Assembly: GCA_036563805.1 (NCBI GenBank)
Contig: DATCLS010000072.1
Coordinates: forward strand, 1 to 22,343
DNA length: 22,343 nt
Source: DATCLS01 sp036563805
GTDB taxonomy: Bacteria; Actinomycetota; Acidimicrobiia; Acidimicrobiales; VFJN01
Reading direction: 5' to 3'
Positions 7,234-15,615 of this stretch are shown in pieces; the first letter of the stretch is position 1, and the number at the start of each line of letters is the position of its first letter. Position numbers and translations under genes: made by a program. The notes under the pieces were generated by a model that saw only the letters and a program-made list of their open reading frames with translations, made no database searches and was not told the origin of the DNA.

Positions 7234-8537
7234 CCGCCGCGTCCCACAGATCGGCCGCGGCCCCCGCGGCTTCCGACGCGGTCACCGACCACCGGGGTCG
7301 TCCCCGCGTCGTCGTCACCGGCATCGGGGTGAAGACCCCGGCCGGTCTGACGGTCGCGGACCTGTGGCGCACGCTGCTCGAGGCCCGGCCGATGGCCGCG
7401 CCGATCACGCTGTACGACACCTCGCAGCACAGCGTGACCTACGCCTGCGAGGTGCGCGACTTCGACCCCGTGCCCTACGTCGGGCCCAAGGAGGTCCGCC
7501 GCACGGACCGGGCGGCGCTGCTCGGCTTGGCCGCGGCCGCCGACGCCGTGGCCGACGCCACCGCGGATGCCGATCTCGGCGCCGAGCCCGTGCGGTGCGG
7601 CGTCGTCGGCGGGTCGGGCGTGGGCGGCATCCGCACCCTCGAGGACCAGGTCATCACGTACGCCGACCGGGGCCCCGACCGGGTCAGCCCGTTCCTGGTG
7701 CCCATGATGATGGCCAACGCCACGGCCGCGCTGATCGGCATCCACCACGGGTTCACCGGCCCCAACGTGGCGGTCGCCACCGCGTGCACCACGGGCGCCA
7801 ACGCCGTCGGCGAGGGCGCCCGCATGATCCGCGACGGCACCGCGGACGTGGTGGTGGCCGGCGGCACCGAGGCCTCGGTCAGTCCGGTGGCCATGGCCGC
7901 CTTCACCCGCATGGGCGCCCTGTCGCGCAACCCCGACCCGGCCCGCGCCTCCCGGCCCTTCGACGACGACCGCGACGGCTTCGTGATGGGCGAGGGCGCC
8001 GGCTTCGTGGTGCTCGAGAGCTACGAGCGGGCCCGGGCCCGCGGCGCCACGATCAAGGGCGAGGTCCTCGGCTACGGCATGACGTGCGACGCCCACCACA
8101 TCACGGCTCCGCTCGAGGACGGCGCCGGTGCCACCGCCTGCGTCGAGATGGCGCTGGCCGACGCCGGCCTCGACGCGGAGGCGATCGGGCACGTCAACGC
8201 CCACGGCACCTCGACGCCGCTCAACGATGCGGCCGAGGCCGCGGCGCTGGCCAAGGTGTTCGGCCCCAAGGCCGTGCCCGTCACCTCGGGCAAGGGCGTG
8301 ACCGGGCACATGATCGGCGCCACCGGGGCGGTCGAGGCGATCGCCGCGCTGCTCGCCGCCAACGAGGGCCTCGTGCCCCCGACGGCCAACCACGAGCGGA
8401 CCGACCTGCCGGTCGACGTCGTGGCCGGCGAGCCCCGCTCGATCCCGCGGGCACCCGCGCTGTCGACGTCGTTCGCGTTCGGCGGCCACAACGTGGCGCT
8501 GGTCGTGGGCCCGGCGCCCGGCGGAGACGGAGAGTAG
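7230..8537 (+). CDS. fabF: Beta-ketoacyl-ACP synthase II
   Basis: The product is 435 residues from GTG 7230, overlapping the acpP stop. It is an elongating condensing enzyme with the Cys-His-His triad: Cys186 in VATACTTGANA, His325 in NAHGTSTPLND and His360 in SGKGVTGHMIGATGA, with the usual Lys355. RPFDDDRDGFVMGEGAG and the C-terminal STSFAFGGHNVALV are also family hallmarks. About 25 N-terminal residues (Ala/Ser-rich) precede the conserved VVVTGIGVKTPAG strand, so a later start is possible, though the GTGA overlap favours this one. Confidence 0.95.
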   Translation: MTAASHRSAAAPAASDAVTDHRGRPRVVVTGIGVKTPAGLTVADLWRTLLEARPMAAPITLYDTSQHSVTYACEVRDFDPVPYVGPKEVRRTDRAALLGLAAAADAVADATADADLGAEPVRCGVVGGSGVGGIRTLEDQVITYADRGPDRVSPFLVPMMMANATAALIGIHHGFTGPNVAVATACTTGANAVGEGARMIRDGTADVVVAGGTEASVSPVAMAAFTRMGALSRNPDPARASRPFDDDRDGFVMGEGAGFVVLESYERARARGATIKGEVLGYGMTCDAHHITAPLEDGAGATACVEMALADAGLDAEAIGHVNAHGTSTPLNDAAEAAALAKVFGPKAVPVTSGKGVTGHMIGATGAVEAIAALLAANEGLVPPTANHERTDLPVDVVAGEPRSIPRAPALSTSFAFGGHNVALVVGPAPGGDGE

Positions 8538-8550
8538 AGGCGAGGCGACG

Positions 8551-9930
8551 ATGGCGGCGGTGGTGGTTCCCCGGATGCCGGTGGCCACGGGGCGGCCCGG
8601 GGCCGTCGGGGCCGGGCTGGGCCTGGTGCCCGGCCTCGACCTCGACCGTCCGGTCGCCTGGTTCCAGGGGACCGCGACTGCGGTCGACACCGACGTGGTG
8701 CGGCGCACGATCCGGGCCGGCATCGAGGCCGGCCTGCCGGTCGTCGGCATCGTCACCGGCGCCGGCGTCGACCGCCGCACCGACCTGGCCGGCCTGCACG
8801 GCTGGGGCTCGGTGGCCCGAGCCCTGGCCGACGCCTCCGGCCTCGTCCCCACCGTGCTGGTGGTCGACGGGCCCTGCCTCGGCGGCCCGGCCCTGGCGCT
8901 CGGGCTGGCCGACGTCGTGGTCATGACCGAGCGCTCGGTGGCGTTCCTCAACGGGCCCTCGACGTCGGCGCGGTTCACCGGCATCGCCGAGCTCGACGCC
9001 GACCTCCTGGGCGGCGCCTGGATCCACCACTCCCGCAGCGGCATCGCCGACCTGGTGGCGCGCGACCTCGACGCCGCGCTCGTCCAGGTCGCCGAGCTGC
9101 TCGACCACCTGCCGCCCAACAACCAGGAGCCGCCGCCCACGGTCACGCCGACCGACCCGGTGGACCGGCCGTGCGACCGGGCCGCCCGGGCGGTCCCCGC
9201 CGACGGGCGGGCGTCCTACGACGTGCGCTGGGTGATCGAGGACATCGTCGACGACGGCGCGTTCCTCGAGCTCCAGGCCCGGTTCGGGAGCTGCATCGTC
9301 ACCGGCTTCGCCCGGGTGGGCGGCATGCCGGTCGGCGTCGTCGCCAACCAGCCCAGCCAGCTGGCGGGCGCCATCGACATCGAGGGCTCGAAGAAGGGTG
9401 CCCGGTTCGTGCGCCTGTGCGACGCCTTCAACGTCCCGCTCGTCACGCTCGTCGACACGCCGGGCTTCCGGCCCGGCCGCGACCAGGAGTGGCGGGGCAT
9501 GATCCGCCACGGCGCCAAGCTGGCGTTCGCCTACGCGGAGGCCACGGTCCCCCGGGTCGGGGTCGTGCTGCGCAAGGCCTACGGCGGCGCCTTCATCGTC
9601 ATGGACTGCAAGTCGATGGGCAACGACTGCGCGCTGGCCTGGCCGTCGGCCGAGGTGGCGGTGATGGGGGCCAAGGGCGCGGTCGAGATCCTCCACCGCC
9701 GCGAGCTGGCCGCCCTGGAGGACGAGGAGAAGCGCGAGAAGCGCCGCCTCGAGCTCGAGGCCGAGTACGAGGCCGTCCACCTCTCCCCCACCATGGCCGC
9801 CGACCGGGGCTACATCGACGAGGTCATCGACCCCGTTCACACCCGGATGGCGGTGGCCGGCGCCCTGGCCGCGCTCGTGGCCAAGCGCGAGCGGCTGCGT
9901 CCCCGCCGCCACGAGAACATCCCGCTCTAG
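8551..9930 (+). CDS. Acyl-CoA carboxylase carboxyltransferase beta-like subunit, short N-terminus
   Basis: The product is 459 residues from ATG 8551, with GAGGCGAGG upstream. The C-terminal half strongly resembles PccB/AccD-type carboxyltransferases: YDVRWVIEDIVDDGAFLELQ, GVVANQP, the biotin-side TLVDTPGFRPG, RHGAKLAFAYAEATVP, RKAYGGAFIVMDCKSMG, AWPSAEVAVMGAKGAVEI and the family-typical C-terminal HENIPL. The N-terminal half is diverged. The usual GGARIQEG segment reads GAGVDRRTD, and roughly 70 residues normally found at the N-terminus (the ARERIDLLLD region) are missing. Family members are usually about 510-550 residues. It most likely supplies malonyl-CoA as part of an acetyl-CoA carboxylase, but the altered acyl-CoA half makes the substrate uncertain. 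Confidence 0.85.
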   Translation: MAAVVVPRMPVATGRPGAVGAGLGLVPGLDLDRPVAWFQGTATAVDTDVVRRTIRAGIEAGLPVVGIVTGAGVDRRTDLAGLHGWGSVARALADASGLVPTVLVVDGPCLGGPALALGLADVVVMTERSVAFLNGPSTSARFTGIAELDADLLGGAWIHHSRSGIADLVARDLDAALVQVAELLDHLPPNNQEPPPTVTPTDPVDRPCDRAARAVPADGRASYDVRWVIEDIVDDGAFLELQARFGSCIVTGFARVGGMPVGVVANQPSQLAGAIDIEGSKKGARFVRLCDAFNVPLVTLVDTPGFRPGRDQEWRGMIRHGAKLAFAYAEATVPRVGVVLRKAYGGAFIVMDCKSMGNDCALAWPSAEVAVMGAKGAVEILHRRELAALEDEEKREKRRLELEAEYEAVHLSPTMAADRGYIDEVIDPVHTRMAVAGALAALVAKRERLRPRRHENIPL

Positions 9931-9954
9931 CGAGCCTCCAACGAGAAGGACCCC

Positions 9955-10812
9955 ATGCTCCTCGACGGCAAGAAGTTCGTCATCACCGGCGTGCTCACGA
10001 AGGACTCGATCGCCGCCGGGGTGGCCCGCCTGGCCCAGGAGGAGGGCGCGGAGATCGTGCTCACCTCGTTCGGCCGGGGCCTGCGCCTCACCCAGCGGGT
10101 GGCCCGCACGCTGCCCACCCCGCCCGACGTGCTCGAGCTCGACGTGACCTCGCCGGACGACCACGCCGCCCTGGCCGAGGAGCTGGGCCGGCGGTGGGGC
10201 AAGGTCGACGGCGCCCTGCACGCGGTCGGGTTCGCGCCCGAGCTCTGCCTGGGCCAGGACGAGGGCCTGTTGGCCGCCGGCTGGGAGGACGTCTCCACCG
10301 CCCTCCACGTCTCCACCTACTCGCTGAAGTCGCTGGCCGCGACGCTGGTGCCGCTCATGCCCGACGGCGGCGCGCTGGTGGCGCTCGACTTCGACGCCCG
10401 CCAGGCCTGGCCCCACTACGACTGGATGGGCGTGGCCAAGGCCGCGCTCGAGGCCGCCGCCCGCTACCTCGCCCGCGACCTCGGTCCCCGCAAGGTGCGG
10501 GTCAACCTGGTGTCGGCCGGCCCGCTGCGGACCATGGCCGCGCGGTCGATCCCGGGGTTCGCGGCCATGGAGGCGACCTGGCCCGCCCGGGCCCCGCTCG
10601 GATGGGACGTGCACGACTCCGAGCCCGTGGCCCGAGCGTGCGTCGCCTTGCTGTCGGACTGGTTCCCGGCGACGACCGGCGAGATCGTTCACGTGGACGG
10701 CGGGGCCCACGCCGTCGCCCTGGGCAGCGCCGAGGTGGCCCCGCCGGCCGCCGGCGGGTTCCCGGCCGAGGGGCCGGCCGCCGTCGGGTCGCCCGACTCC
10801 GGCGCGTCGTGA
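9955..10812 (+). CDS. fabI: NADH-dependent enoyl-ACP reductase, InhA type
   Basis: The product is 285 residues from ATG 9955, with GAGAAGGA at 9943-9950. It catalyses the last reduction of the elongation cycle. The sequence is closer to mycobacterial InhA than to E. coli FabI: LLDGKKFVITGVLTKDSIA at the cofactor site, HAVGFAPE (InhA HSIGFMP), DFDARQAWPHYDWMGVAKAALE with catalytic Tyr155 and Lys162, and VRVNLVSAGPLRTMAA. The final ~28 residues are a Pro/Ala/Gly tail beyond the usual InhA end (EIVHVDGGAH). The stop overlaps the fabZ start (GTGA). Confidence 0.93.
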   Translation: MLLDGKKFVITGVLTKDSIAAGVARLAQEEGAEIVLTSFGRGLRLTQRVARTLPTPPDVLELDVTSPDDHAALAEELGRRWGKVDGALHAVGFAPELCLGQDEGLLAAGWEDVSTALHVSTYSLKSLAATLVPLMPDGGALVALDFDARQAWPHYDWMGVAKAALEAAARYLARDLGPRKVRVNLVSAGPLRTMAARSIPGFAAMEATWPARAPLGWDVHDSEPVARACVALLSDWFPATTGEIVHVDGGAHAVALGSAEVAPPAAGGFPAEGPAAVGSPDSGAS

Positions 10813-11252
10813 GCGGAGAGTCCGTGGGCGATCCCGTCGACCTGCTGCCCCACCGGCCGCCGTTCCGGTTCGTCGACGCCGTCGACGAGCTGGTCCCCGG
10901 CGAGCGGGTGCGGGCCCGCTACCAGGTGACGGGCGACGAGGCGTTCCTGGCCGGCCACTTCCCGGGCAACCCGATCTTCCCGGGCGTCATCCAGCTCGAG
11001 GCGCTGGCCCAGGCCGGCGCCGTCGCCCTGCTGTCGGACGAGCGCTACGCCGGCACCCTGCCGCTGTTCGGCGGGGTCGAGAACGTGCGGTTCCGCCGGC
11101 AGGTGACGCCGGGCGACGAGATCACGCTCGACGTGACGATGGACAAGCTGTCGTCCCGGGGCGGATGGGGCACCGCCACGGCGACGGTCGACGGGAAGAC
11201 CTGCTGTCAGGCGCGGCTGTTCTTCGTGCTGGCGCCGTCGGCCTCGGCCTAG
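10809..11252 (+). CDS. fabZ: 3-hydroxyacyl-ACP dehydratase
   Basis: The product is 147 residues from GTG 10809; another GTG at 10824 in the same frame is possible. Hot-dog fold dehydratase motifs are clear: LLPHRPPFRFVD, then GHFPGNPIFPGVIQLEALAQAGA with catalytic His50 and Glu64, then FGGVENVRFRRQVTPGD. The enzyme dehydrates 3-hydroxyacyl-ACP to trans-2-enoyl-ACP. With fabD, fabH, fabG, acpP, fabF and fabI it completes a full elongation cycle in one operon. Confidence 0.95.
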   Translation: MSGESVGDPVDLLPHRPPFRFVDAVDELVPGERVRARYQVTGDEAFLAGHFPGNPIFPGVIQLEALAQAGAVALLSDERYAGTLPLFGGVENVRFRRQVTPGDEITLDVTMDKLSSRGGWGTATATVDGKTCCQARLFFVLAPSASA

Positions 11253-11264
11253 CCTCGCAACCCC

Positions 11265-12068
11265 GTGGCCTCCCCCGACGTTCCCGATGTTCCCGACGCG
11301 CCCCCGGTCGACCGCTCGCTGCTCGACTTCGCAGTCGAGCTGGTGCGCGAGGCCGGCCGGGTGACGCTCGACTGGTTCCGGTCCGCCGACCTCCAGGTCG
11401 ACCGCAAGGCCGACGGCACGCCGGTCACCGCCGCCGACCGGGCGGCCGAGCGGCTGGTGCGCGAGCGCTTGGCCGAGCGGTTCCCCGACGACGCCGTGCT
11501 GGGCGAGGAGGAGCCCGAGACCGCAGGCACCTCCGGCCGGCGCTGGATCGTCGACCCCGTCGACGGCACCAAGGCGTTCGCCCGGGGCGTGCCCCTGTAC
11601 TCGACGCTGCTGGCGCTCGACGACGAGCACGGCCCCGCCGTCGGGGTCATCGGCCTGCCCGCGCTCGACCAGGTCGTCTACGCCGGGCGGGGGCTGGGCT
11701 GCTGGGCCGACGGGCAGCCGGCCCGGGTCAGCGACCGTGCCGAGATCCGAGGCGCCTACGTGACGACCAGCAGCTTCGGGCACTGGCCCGAGGACGCCCT
11801 GCTGGCCGTCCGCCGGGCCCGGTGTGAGATGCGCACGTGGGGCGACGGCTACGGCTACGCCCTGGTGGCCACCGGGCGGGCCGACGTCATGGTCGATCCC
11901 GCGGTCGAGCCCTACGACGTGGCGCCCATGCCGGTGATCCTGGCCGAGGCCGGCGGGCGGTTCACCAACCTGGCCGGCGAGCCCGGCGCCCACGGGGGCA
12001 GCGGGGTGGCCAGCAACGGGAGGCTGCACGACGCGGCGCTCGCCCTGCTGGCCGGCGGCGCGACGTAG
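11265..12068 (+). CDS. hisN: Inositol-monophosphatase-family phosphatase, HisN-like
   Basis: The product is 267 residues from GTG 11265, 12 bp after fabZ. The metal-binding motifs of the Mg-dependent phosphatase family are present: GEEE (80-83), WIVDPVDGTKAF (94-105, Asp97 and Asp100), and an Asp218 motif. The last reads EPYDVAPMPVILAEAGG instead of the usual W-D-x-A-A. The segment TWGDGYGYALVATGRADVMVDP resembles histidinol-phosphate phosphatases of the HisN type, so that is the best guess; myo-inositol-1-phosphatase or another sugar phosphatase remains possible. Its place at the end of a fatty-acid operon says little about its substrate. The N-terminus carries a short DVPDVPDAP repeat. Confidence 0.78.
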   Translation: MASPDVPDVPDAPPVDRSLLDFAVELVREAGRVTLDWFRSADLQVDRKADGTPVTAADRAAERLVRERLAERFPDDAVLGEEEPETAGTSGRRWIVDPVDGTKAFARGVPLYSTLLALDDEHGPAVGVIGLPALDQVVYAGRGLGCWADGQPARVSDRAEIRGAYVTTSSFGHWPEDALLAVRRARCEMRTWGDGYGYALVATGRADVMVDPAVEPYDVAPMPVILAEAGGRFTNLAGEPGAHGGSGVASNGRLHDAALALLAGGAT

Positions 12069-12088
12069 CGCAGCGAGACGCCCGCCGG

Positions 12089-12113
12089 CCGGCCCCGTCG
12101 TCGGCGGGGCCGG
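12089..12113. terminator. Bidirectional terminator-like hairpin
   Basis: A perfect 9-bp stem (CCGGCCCCG 12089-12097 with CGGGGCCGG 12105-12113) and a 7-nt loop lie in the 54-bp gap between the convergent hisN-like gene and corA. There is no U-tract on either side. Position and stem strength suggest a shared terminator of the kind common in high-GC genomes. Confidence 0.6.
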
Positions 12114-12122
12114 GCGATCCGC

Positions 12123-13103
12123 TCAGATCCAGCCCTGGTGGCGCAGGTAGCGGTACAGGAGGCAGGCCACGACCACGATCAGGCCGAGGGCGAACGGGTA
12201 CCCCCACGTCTCGTGCAGCTCGGGCATGTGGTCGAAGTTCATGCCCCACACGCCGGCCAGCATCGTGGGCACGGCGGCGATGGCCGCCCAGCTGGCGATG
12301 CGGCGCATGTCGTCGTTCTGCTGCACCGAGATGTGCGAGAGGTTGACCTGCAACACGTCCGACAGCAGATCGCGCTGCACCTCGATGCGGGCGGCCACCC
12401 GGCGCAGGTGGTCGTCGACGTCGCGGAAGTAGGCGCTGAGCCCTTCCTGCGCCAGCGGGTGGGCGCCGGTGTGGAGCTGCTCGAGCGGCTCGAGCAGCGG
12501 CTCCACCGCCCGGTACAGGTTGAGGACCTGGCGTTTGAGCTTGTAGATGCGGGCGGCGGGGTTGACCCGCGCCTCGGAGAACACGTCGGCCTCGATCTCG
12601 GCGATGTCGTTGTCGAGCCCGTCGAGGACCGGCACGTAGTCGTCGACGACGCGGTCGAGGATGCCGTGGACGGCGGCGATCGGGCCCCGGGCCAAGCGCT
12701 CGGGGTCGACGTCGAGGTCGCGGCGCACCCGGGACAGGTCGCAGGCGTCGCCGTGCCGCACGGTGACCAGGAAGTTCCGCGCGACGAACAGCTGGATCTC
12801 GGCGAAGTCGACCGCCTCCCGCTCGTCCACGTAGCGCGCGCTCTTGACCACGAGGAACAGCGAGTCGCCGTAGCGCTCGAGCTTGGGGCGCTGGTGGGCC
12901 TTGATGGCGTCCTCGACCGCCAGCGGGTGGAGCTCGAGCGCGCTCGCCACCTCGTCGAACTCGGCGGCGGTCGGGTCGTGCAGGCCGATCCACACGAAGC
13001 TGTGGGCGCCGCCGGCGCCGTCGAGCGAACCGATGGCCTCGTCGACCGCCAGCTGGCCCGGCCGGCGCTTGCCTTGGTCGTAGACCGCGCAGTCGACGAT
13101 CAT
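12123..13103 (-). CDS. corA: CorA-family magnesium/cobalt transporter
   Basis: The product is 326 residues from ATG 13101-13103 (MIVDCAVYDQGK). It has the long soluble CorA domain (FVWIGLHDPTAAEFDEVASALELHPLAVEDA; YFRDVDDHLRRVAARIE) and two C-terminal membrane helices separated by the selectivity motif GMNF (about 287-290), ending with a basic tail. CorA forms pentameric inner-membrane channels that bring Mg2+, and sometimes Co2+ or Ni2+, into the cell. Cobalt uptake would suit the cobalamin genes nearby, but that link is only positional. The frame stays open upstream on the complement, but that region is the MDMPI gene on the other strand. Confidence 0.93.
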   Translation of the reverse strand: MIVDCAVYDQGKRRPGQLAVDEAIGSLDGAGGAHSFVWIGLHDPTAAEFDEVASALELHPLAVEDAIKAHQRPKLERYGDSLFLVVKSARYVDEREAVDFAEIQLFVARNFLVTVRHGDACDLSRVRRDLDVDPERLARGPIAAVHGILDRVVDDYVPVLDGLDNDIAEIEADVFSEARVNPAARIYKLKRQVLNLYRAVEPLLEPLEQLHTGAHPLAQEGLSAYFRDVDDHLRRVAARIEVQRDLLSDVLQVNLSHISVQQNDDMRRIASWAAIAAVPTMLAGVWGMNFDHMPELHETWGYPFALGLIVVVACLLYRYLRHQGWI

Positions 13104-13142
13104 CGACCACGATTCTGACGCAGGGAGAGCACCGGGAGCGCC

Positions 13143-13865
13143 ATGGACCGCACCGCCCACCTGTCCCTCCTCCGGCGCGACGCGGCCGCGCTGCTGGCGG
13201 CCTCCGAGCGCGGCCTCGACGCCGACGTGCCGTCGTGTCCCCGCTGGACCGTCGAGCGGCTCGTCGGCCACGTCGGCCGGGTCTACCGGATGGCGACCGG
13301 CTGGCTCCGCACCGGCGCCGCGCCCGGCGACCTGGAGCGGCCGCCGGCCGGACCCGACGTCCGGGCCTGGACCGCCCGCGGCCTCGACGAGCTGGTCGCC
13401 GCCCTCGAGGCCGACGGCGGCGAGGGCACGCGCCCGACCTGGGCCGGGGAGCAGCCGGCCACGTTCTGGCCCCGGCGCATGGCCATCGAGACCGCCCTCC
13501 ACCGGTGGGACGCCCAGGCCGCGCACGGTGCGCCCGAACCGGTCGACGCCGAGCTGGCGGTCGACGCCATCGACGAGCTGTTCGACGTGATGGTGCCGGC
13601 CCGGGCCGCGGATGCCCTGCGGGGCGCCGGCGAGACGCTGCACCTGCACGCCACCGACGTCGCCGGCGAGTGGCTGGTGACGCTGACCGACGGCCCGCCG
13701 CAGGTCGAGCGCGCCCACGCCAAGGGCGACGTCGCCGTGCGGGGACCGGCCTCCGACCTGCTGCTCCTGCTGTGGAACCGGGGCGACGAGGCCGGGCGGG
13801 AGCGCCTGCAGGTGTTCGGCGACGCCGACCTGCTGGACCGGTGGTCGACAGCGGTCCGCATCTGA
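13143..13865 (+). CDS. Mycothiol-dependent maleylpyruvate isomerase-family protein
   Basis: The product is 240 residues from ATG 13143. The N-terminal part is a DinB-like four-helix domain with the metal ligands expected for MDMPI proteins: His43 (LVGHVGRVYRM) and the pair Glu116/His120 in AIETALHRWDAQ. The C-terminal part (from about 150) is the MDMPI C-domain (ETLHLHATDVAGEWLVTLTDGP; VRGPASDLLLLLWNR). Family members use mycothiol as cofactor in isomerase or transferase reactions, but most are uncharacterised, so the true reaction is unknown. It is divergent from corA (39-bp gap), and its stop lies 6 bp from that of cobE. Confidence 0.85.
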   Translation: MDRTAHLSLLRRDAAALLAASERGLDADVPSCPRWTVERLVGHVGRVYRMATGWLRTGAAPGDLERPPAGPDVRAWTARGLDELVAALEADGGEGTRPTWAGEQPATFWPRRMAIETALHRWDAQAAHGAPEPVDAELAVDAIDELFDVMVPARAADALRGAGETLHLHATDVAGEWLVTLTDGPPQVERAHAKGDVAVRGPASDLLLLLWNRGDEAGRERLQVFGDADLLDRWSTAVRI

Positions 13866-13871
13866 ACCCGA

Positions 13872-14381
13872 TCACTGGGTGTGCGCGTCTCCGTGGGCCT
13901 CGGCCCGGGCCACCGCCACGGTGGCCCGGGCCGAGCGTCGCTTGGGCACGACCAGAACCGCCCCGGGGCCGGCGGCCAGCAGGGCGGCGGGCTCGGCCAC
14001 GGCGGGCCGCCGACGCTCCGACCCGCCGCCGGCGGCCTGAGCGCCGGCCCGGGCGGGGCCGGTGCCGCGGTCGACGGCGAGGACACCGGCGACGGCGGCC
14101 AGGTCGTCCGGCGCGCACGCCACAACCGGCCACCCGAGGGCGGTGACGGCCGGGTGGCCGGCCCGGGCCGCGACCGTGGCCACCGCCGCCACGCGCTCCC
14201 GGGCGACGCCCGCCTCCCGCAGGGCGGCCTCCACCAGCGCCGCCACCTCGGCCGCCTCGGCCCGCGAGGCCACCCCGACCCCCACCACGTGGTCGGCGGG
14301 ACGGTCGTCGGCAGAGCGGTCGTCAGCGGGGCTGTCGGCGGGCTGCGCCCCCGGGACCGGACCCGCCGGCGGCTCAGGCAT
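13872..14381 (-). CDS. cobE: CobE / CbiG C-terminal-domain protein
   Basis: The product is 169 residues from ATG 14379-14381. After a ~30-residue Pro/Asp leader it shows the CbiG C-terminal (CobE) pattern: VVGVGVASRAEAAEVAALVEAAL, VAAVATVAARAGHPAVTALGWPV, and the C-terminal EPAALLAAGPGAVLVVPKRRSARATVAVAR. CobE is required for cobalamin synthesis in the oxygen-dependent pathway, with a role not fully settled. No CbiG N-terminal domain, which opens the delta-lactone in the anaerobic route, is attached or seen nearby. It is the last gene of the minus-strand cob operon and overlaps cobL by 8 bp. Confidence 0.82.
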   Translation of the reverse strand: MPEPPAGPVPGAQPADSPADDRSADDRPADHVVGVGVASRAEAAEVAALVEAALREAGVARERVAAVATVAARAGHPAVTALGWPVVACAPDDLAAVAGVLAVDRGTGPARAGAQAAGGGSERRRPAVAEPAALLAAGPGAVLVVPKRRSARATVAVARAEAHGDAHTQ

Positions 14382-15615
14382 CAGGTCGGGTCGGGCCCCA
14401 GCAGACGAACACGGGGTTCTCGGGGGCGAGGCGGAAACCGAGCCCGCCGAGCGGCGCCGCCCGGGCCACCGACAGCTGCACCAGGTTGCCGAGCCGCCCG
14501 TGGGCGGCCACGGCCCGGTCCACCAGCGCGTAGGTGGCCACGACCACGCCGCCGGGCCGCAGCCGCGCCAGCGCGGCGTCGAGCACGTCGAGGCCCCCGC
14601 CGCCCACGAACACCCGGTCGGGGTCGGGCAGCGGGTCCAGCGCCGCCGGCGCCGCCCCCTCGACCACCGTGACCCGCACGCCGTGGCGGGCGGCGTTGGC
14701 CCGCACCCGGGCGGCCTGCTCGGGGTCGCGCTCGACGGCCACCACCTCCAGCCCGGGCGCCAGCCGGGCGCACTCGATCGCCACCGAGCCGCTGCCGGCG
14801 CCGACGTCCCACAGCACGCCGGCCGGCGGCAGCGCCAGCTTGCCGAGCGCCACGGCCCGCACCTCGGACTTGGTGATCATCCCGCCCCGGTGGGCGAACC
14901 GGTCCTCGGGCAGGCCCCAGGCCAGGGACGGCCCGGTGGCCGACGCGGCCGGCGCCCGGGCCCCCAGCACGACCACCACCGACATCGGGTCGAAGCTGCC
15001 GGCGGCCAGGGCGTCGAGGTCGAGGCGGTGCAGGGACTCGGCTTCGTCGCCGATGCGGGACACGACCGCCACCTCGGCCACCTCGGCGCCGGCCGCCCGC
15101 AGCGCCTTGCCCACCGCCTCGGGCGGGTTGTCGGGCGAGGTCAGGACGGCCACCTTGCCGCCGGCCCCCGTGTGCGCGGCCGAGACCACCGCGGCCACGG
15201 CGGCGTCGAGCGGGCGCCCGTGGGCCGACACCACGGCGGCGTCGTCCCACGACAGGCCGAGCCGGGCGAACGCCATCGCCACCGACGACGGAGCCGGGTG
15301 GACCGCGAGCCGGTCGGCGCCCAGCCGCTCGCCCAGCGCCCGGACGATCCCGAAGAACCCGGGGTCGCCGGACGCCAGCACGCACACCCGCCGCCCCGCC
15401 CGCTGCCGGGCGGCGACCGTGTCGAGCACGGCGTCGAGCGGCCCGGCCAGCTCGACGCGCTCGGCCGCGCCCTCGGGCGGCAGCCGGTCGCCCACCTCCC
15501 GCAGCTGCCGCGCCGAGCCGACCACCACCTCGGCGGCGCCGAGCGCGGCCCGGGCCGCGGCCCCGTAGGGCTCGCCGCCGAGCAGACCCACCACGTCCAC
15601 GCGCACGGCCGTCAT
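14374..15615 (-). CDS. cobL: Precorrin-6Y C5,15-methyltransferase (CbiE-CbiT fusion)
   Basis: The product is 413 residues from ATG 15613-15615, overlapping the cobM stop (ATGA). The N-terminal half (about 1-225) is a CbiE-type tetrapyrrole methylase (VDVVGLLGGEP, CVLASGDPGFFGI at 78-90, HPAPSSVAMAFARLG). The C-terminal half is CbiT, a Rossmann methyltransferase with RGGMITKSEVRA (243-254) and the SAM motif LWDVGAGSGSVAIE (268-281). The fused enzyme methylates C5 and C15 and removes the C12 acetate carboxyl group. An alternative upstream start would run into cobM, so the ATGA overlap decides the start. Confidence 0.94.
   Translation of the reverse strand: MTAVRVDVVGLLGGEPYGAAARAALGAAEVVVGSARQLREVGDRLPPEGAAERVELAGPLDAVLDTVAARQRAGRRVCVLASGDPGFFGIVRALGERLGADRLAVHPAPSSVAMAFARLGLSWDDAAVVSAHGRPLDAAVAAVVSAAHTGAGGKVAVLTSPDNPPEAVGKALRAAGAEVAEVAVVSRIGDEAESLHRLDLDALAAGSFDPMSVVVVLGARAPAASATGPSLAWGLPEDRFAHRGGMITKSEVRAVALGKLALPPAGVLWDVGAGSGSVAIECARLAPGLEVVAVERDPEQAARVRANAARHGVRVTVVEGAAPAALDPLPDPDRVFVGGGGLDVLDAALARLRPGGVVVATYALVDRAVAAHGRLGNLVQLSVARAAPLGGLGFRLAPENPVFVCWGPTRPDA

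Noticed and set aside
7470..7480. GTGCCCTACGT inside fabF, matching the cob motif
   Set aside because: It lies in the middle of a conserved coding region (VPYVGPKEVR), is a single half-site, and has no partner or promoter.
13104..13142. Promoter pair between corA and the MDMPI gene
   Set aside because: The 39-bp gap must contain something, but I see no hexamers on either strand good enough to name.
15564..15574. CGTAGGG in the cobL coding region
   Set aside because: A lone 7-mer in codons for EPYG; expected by chance.
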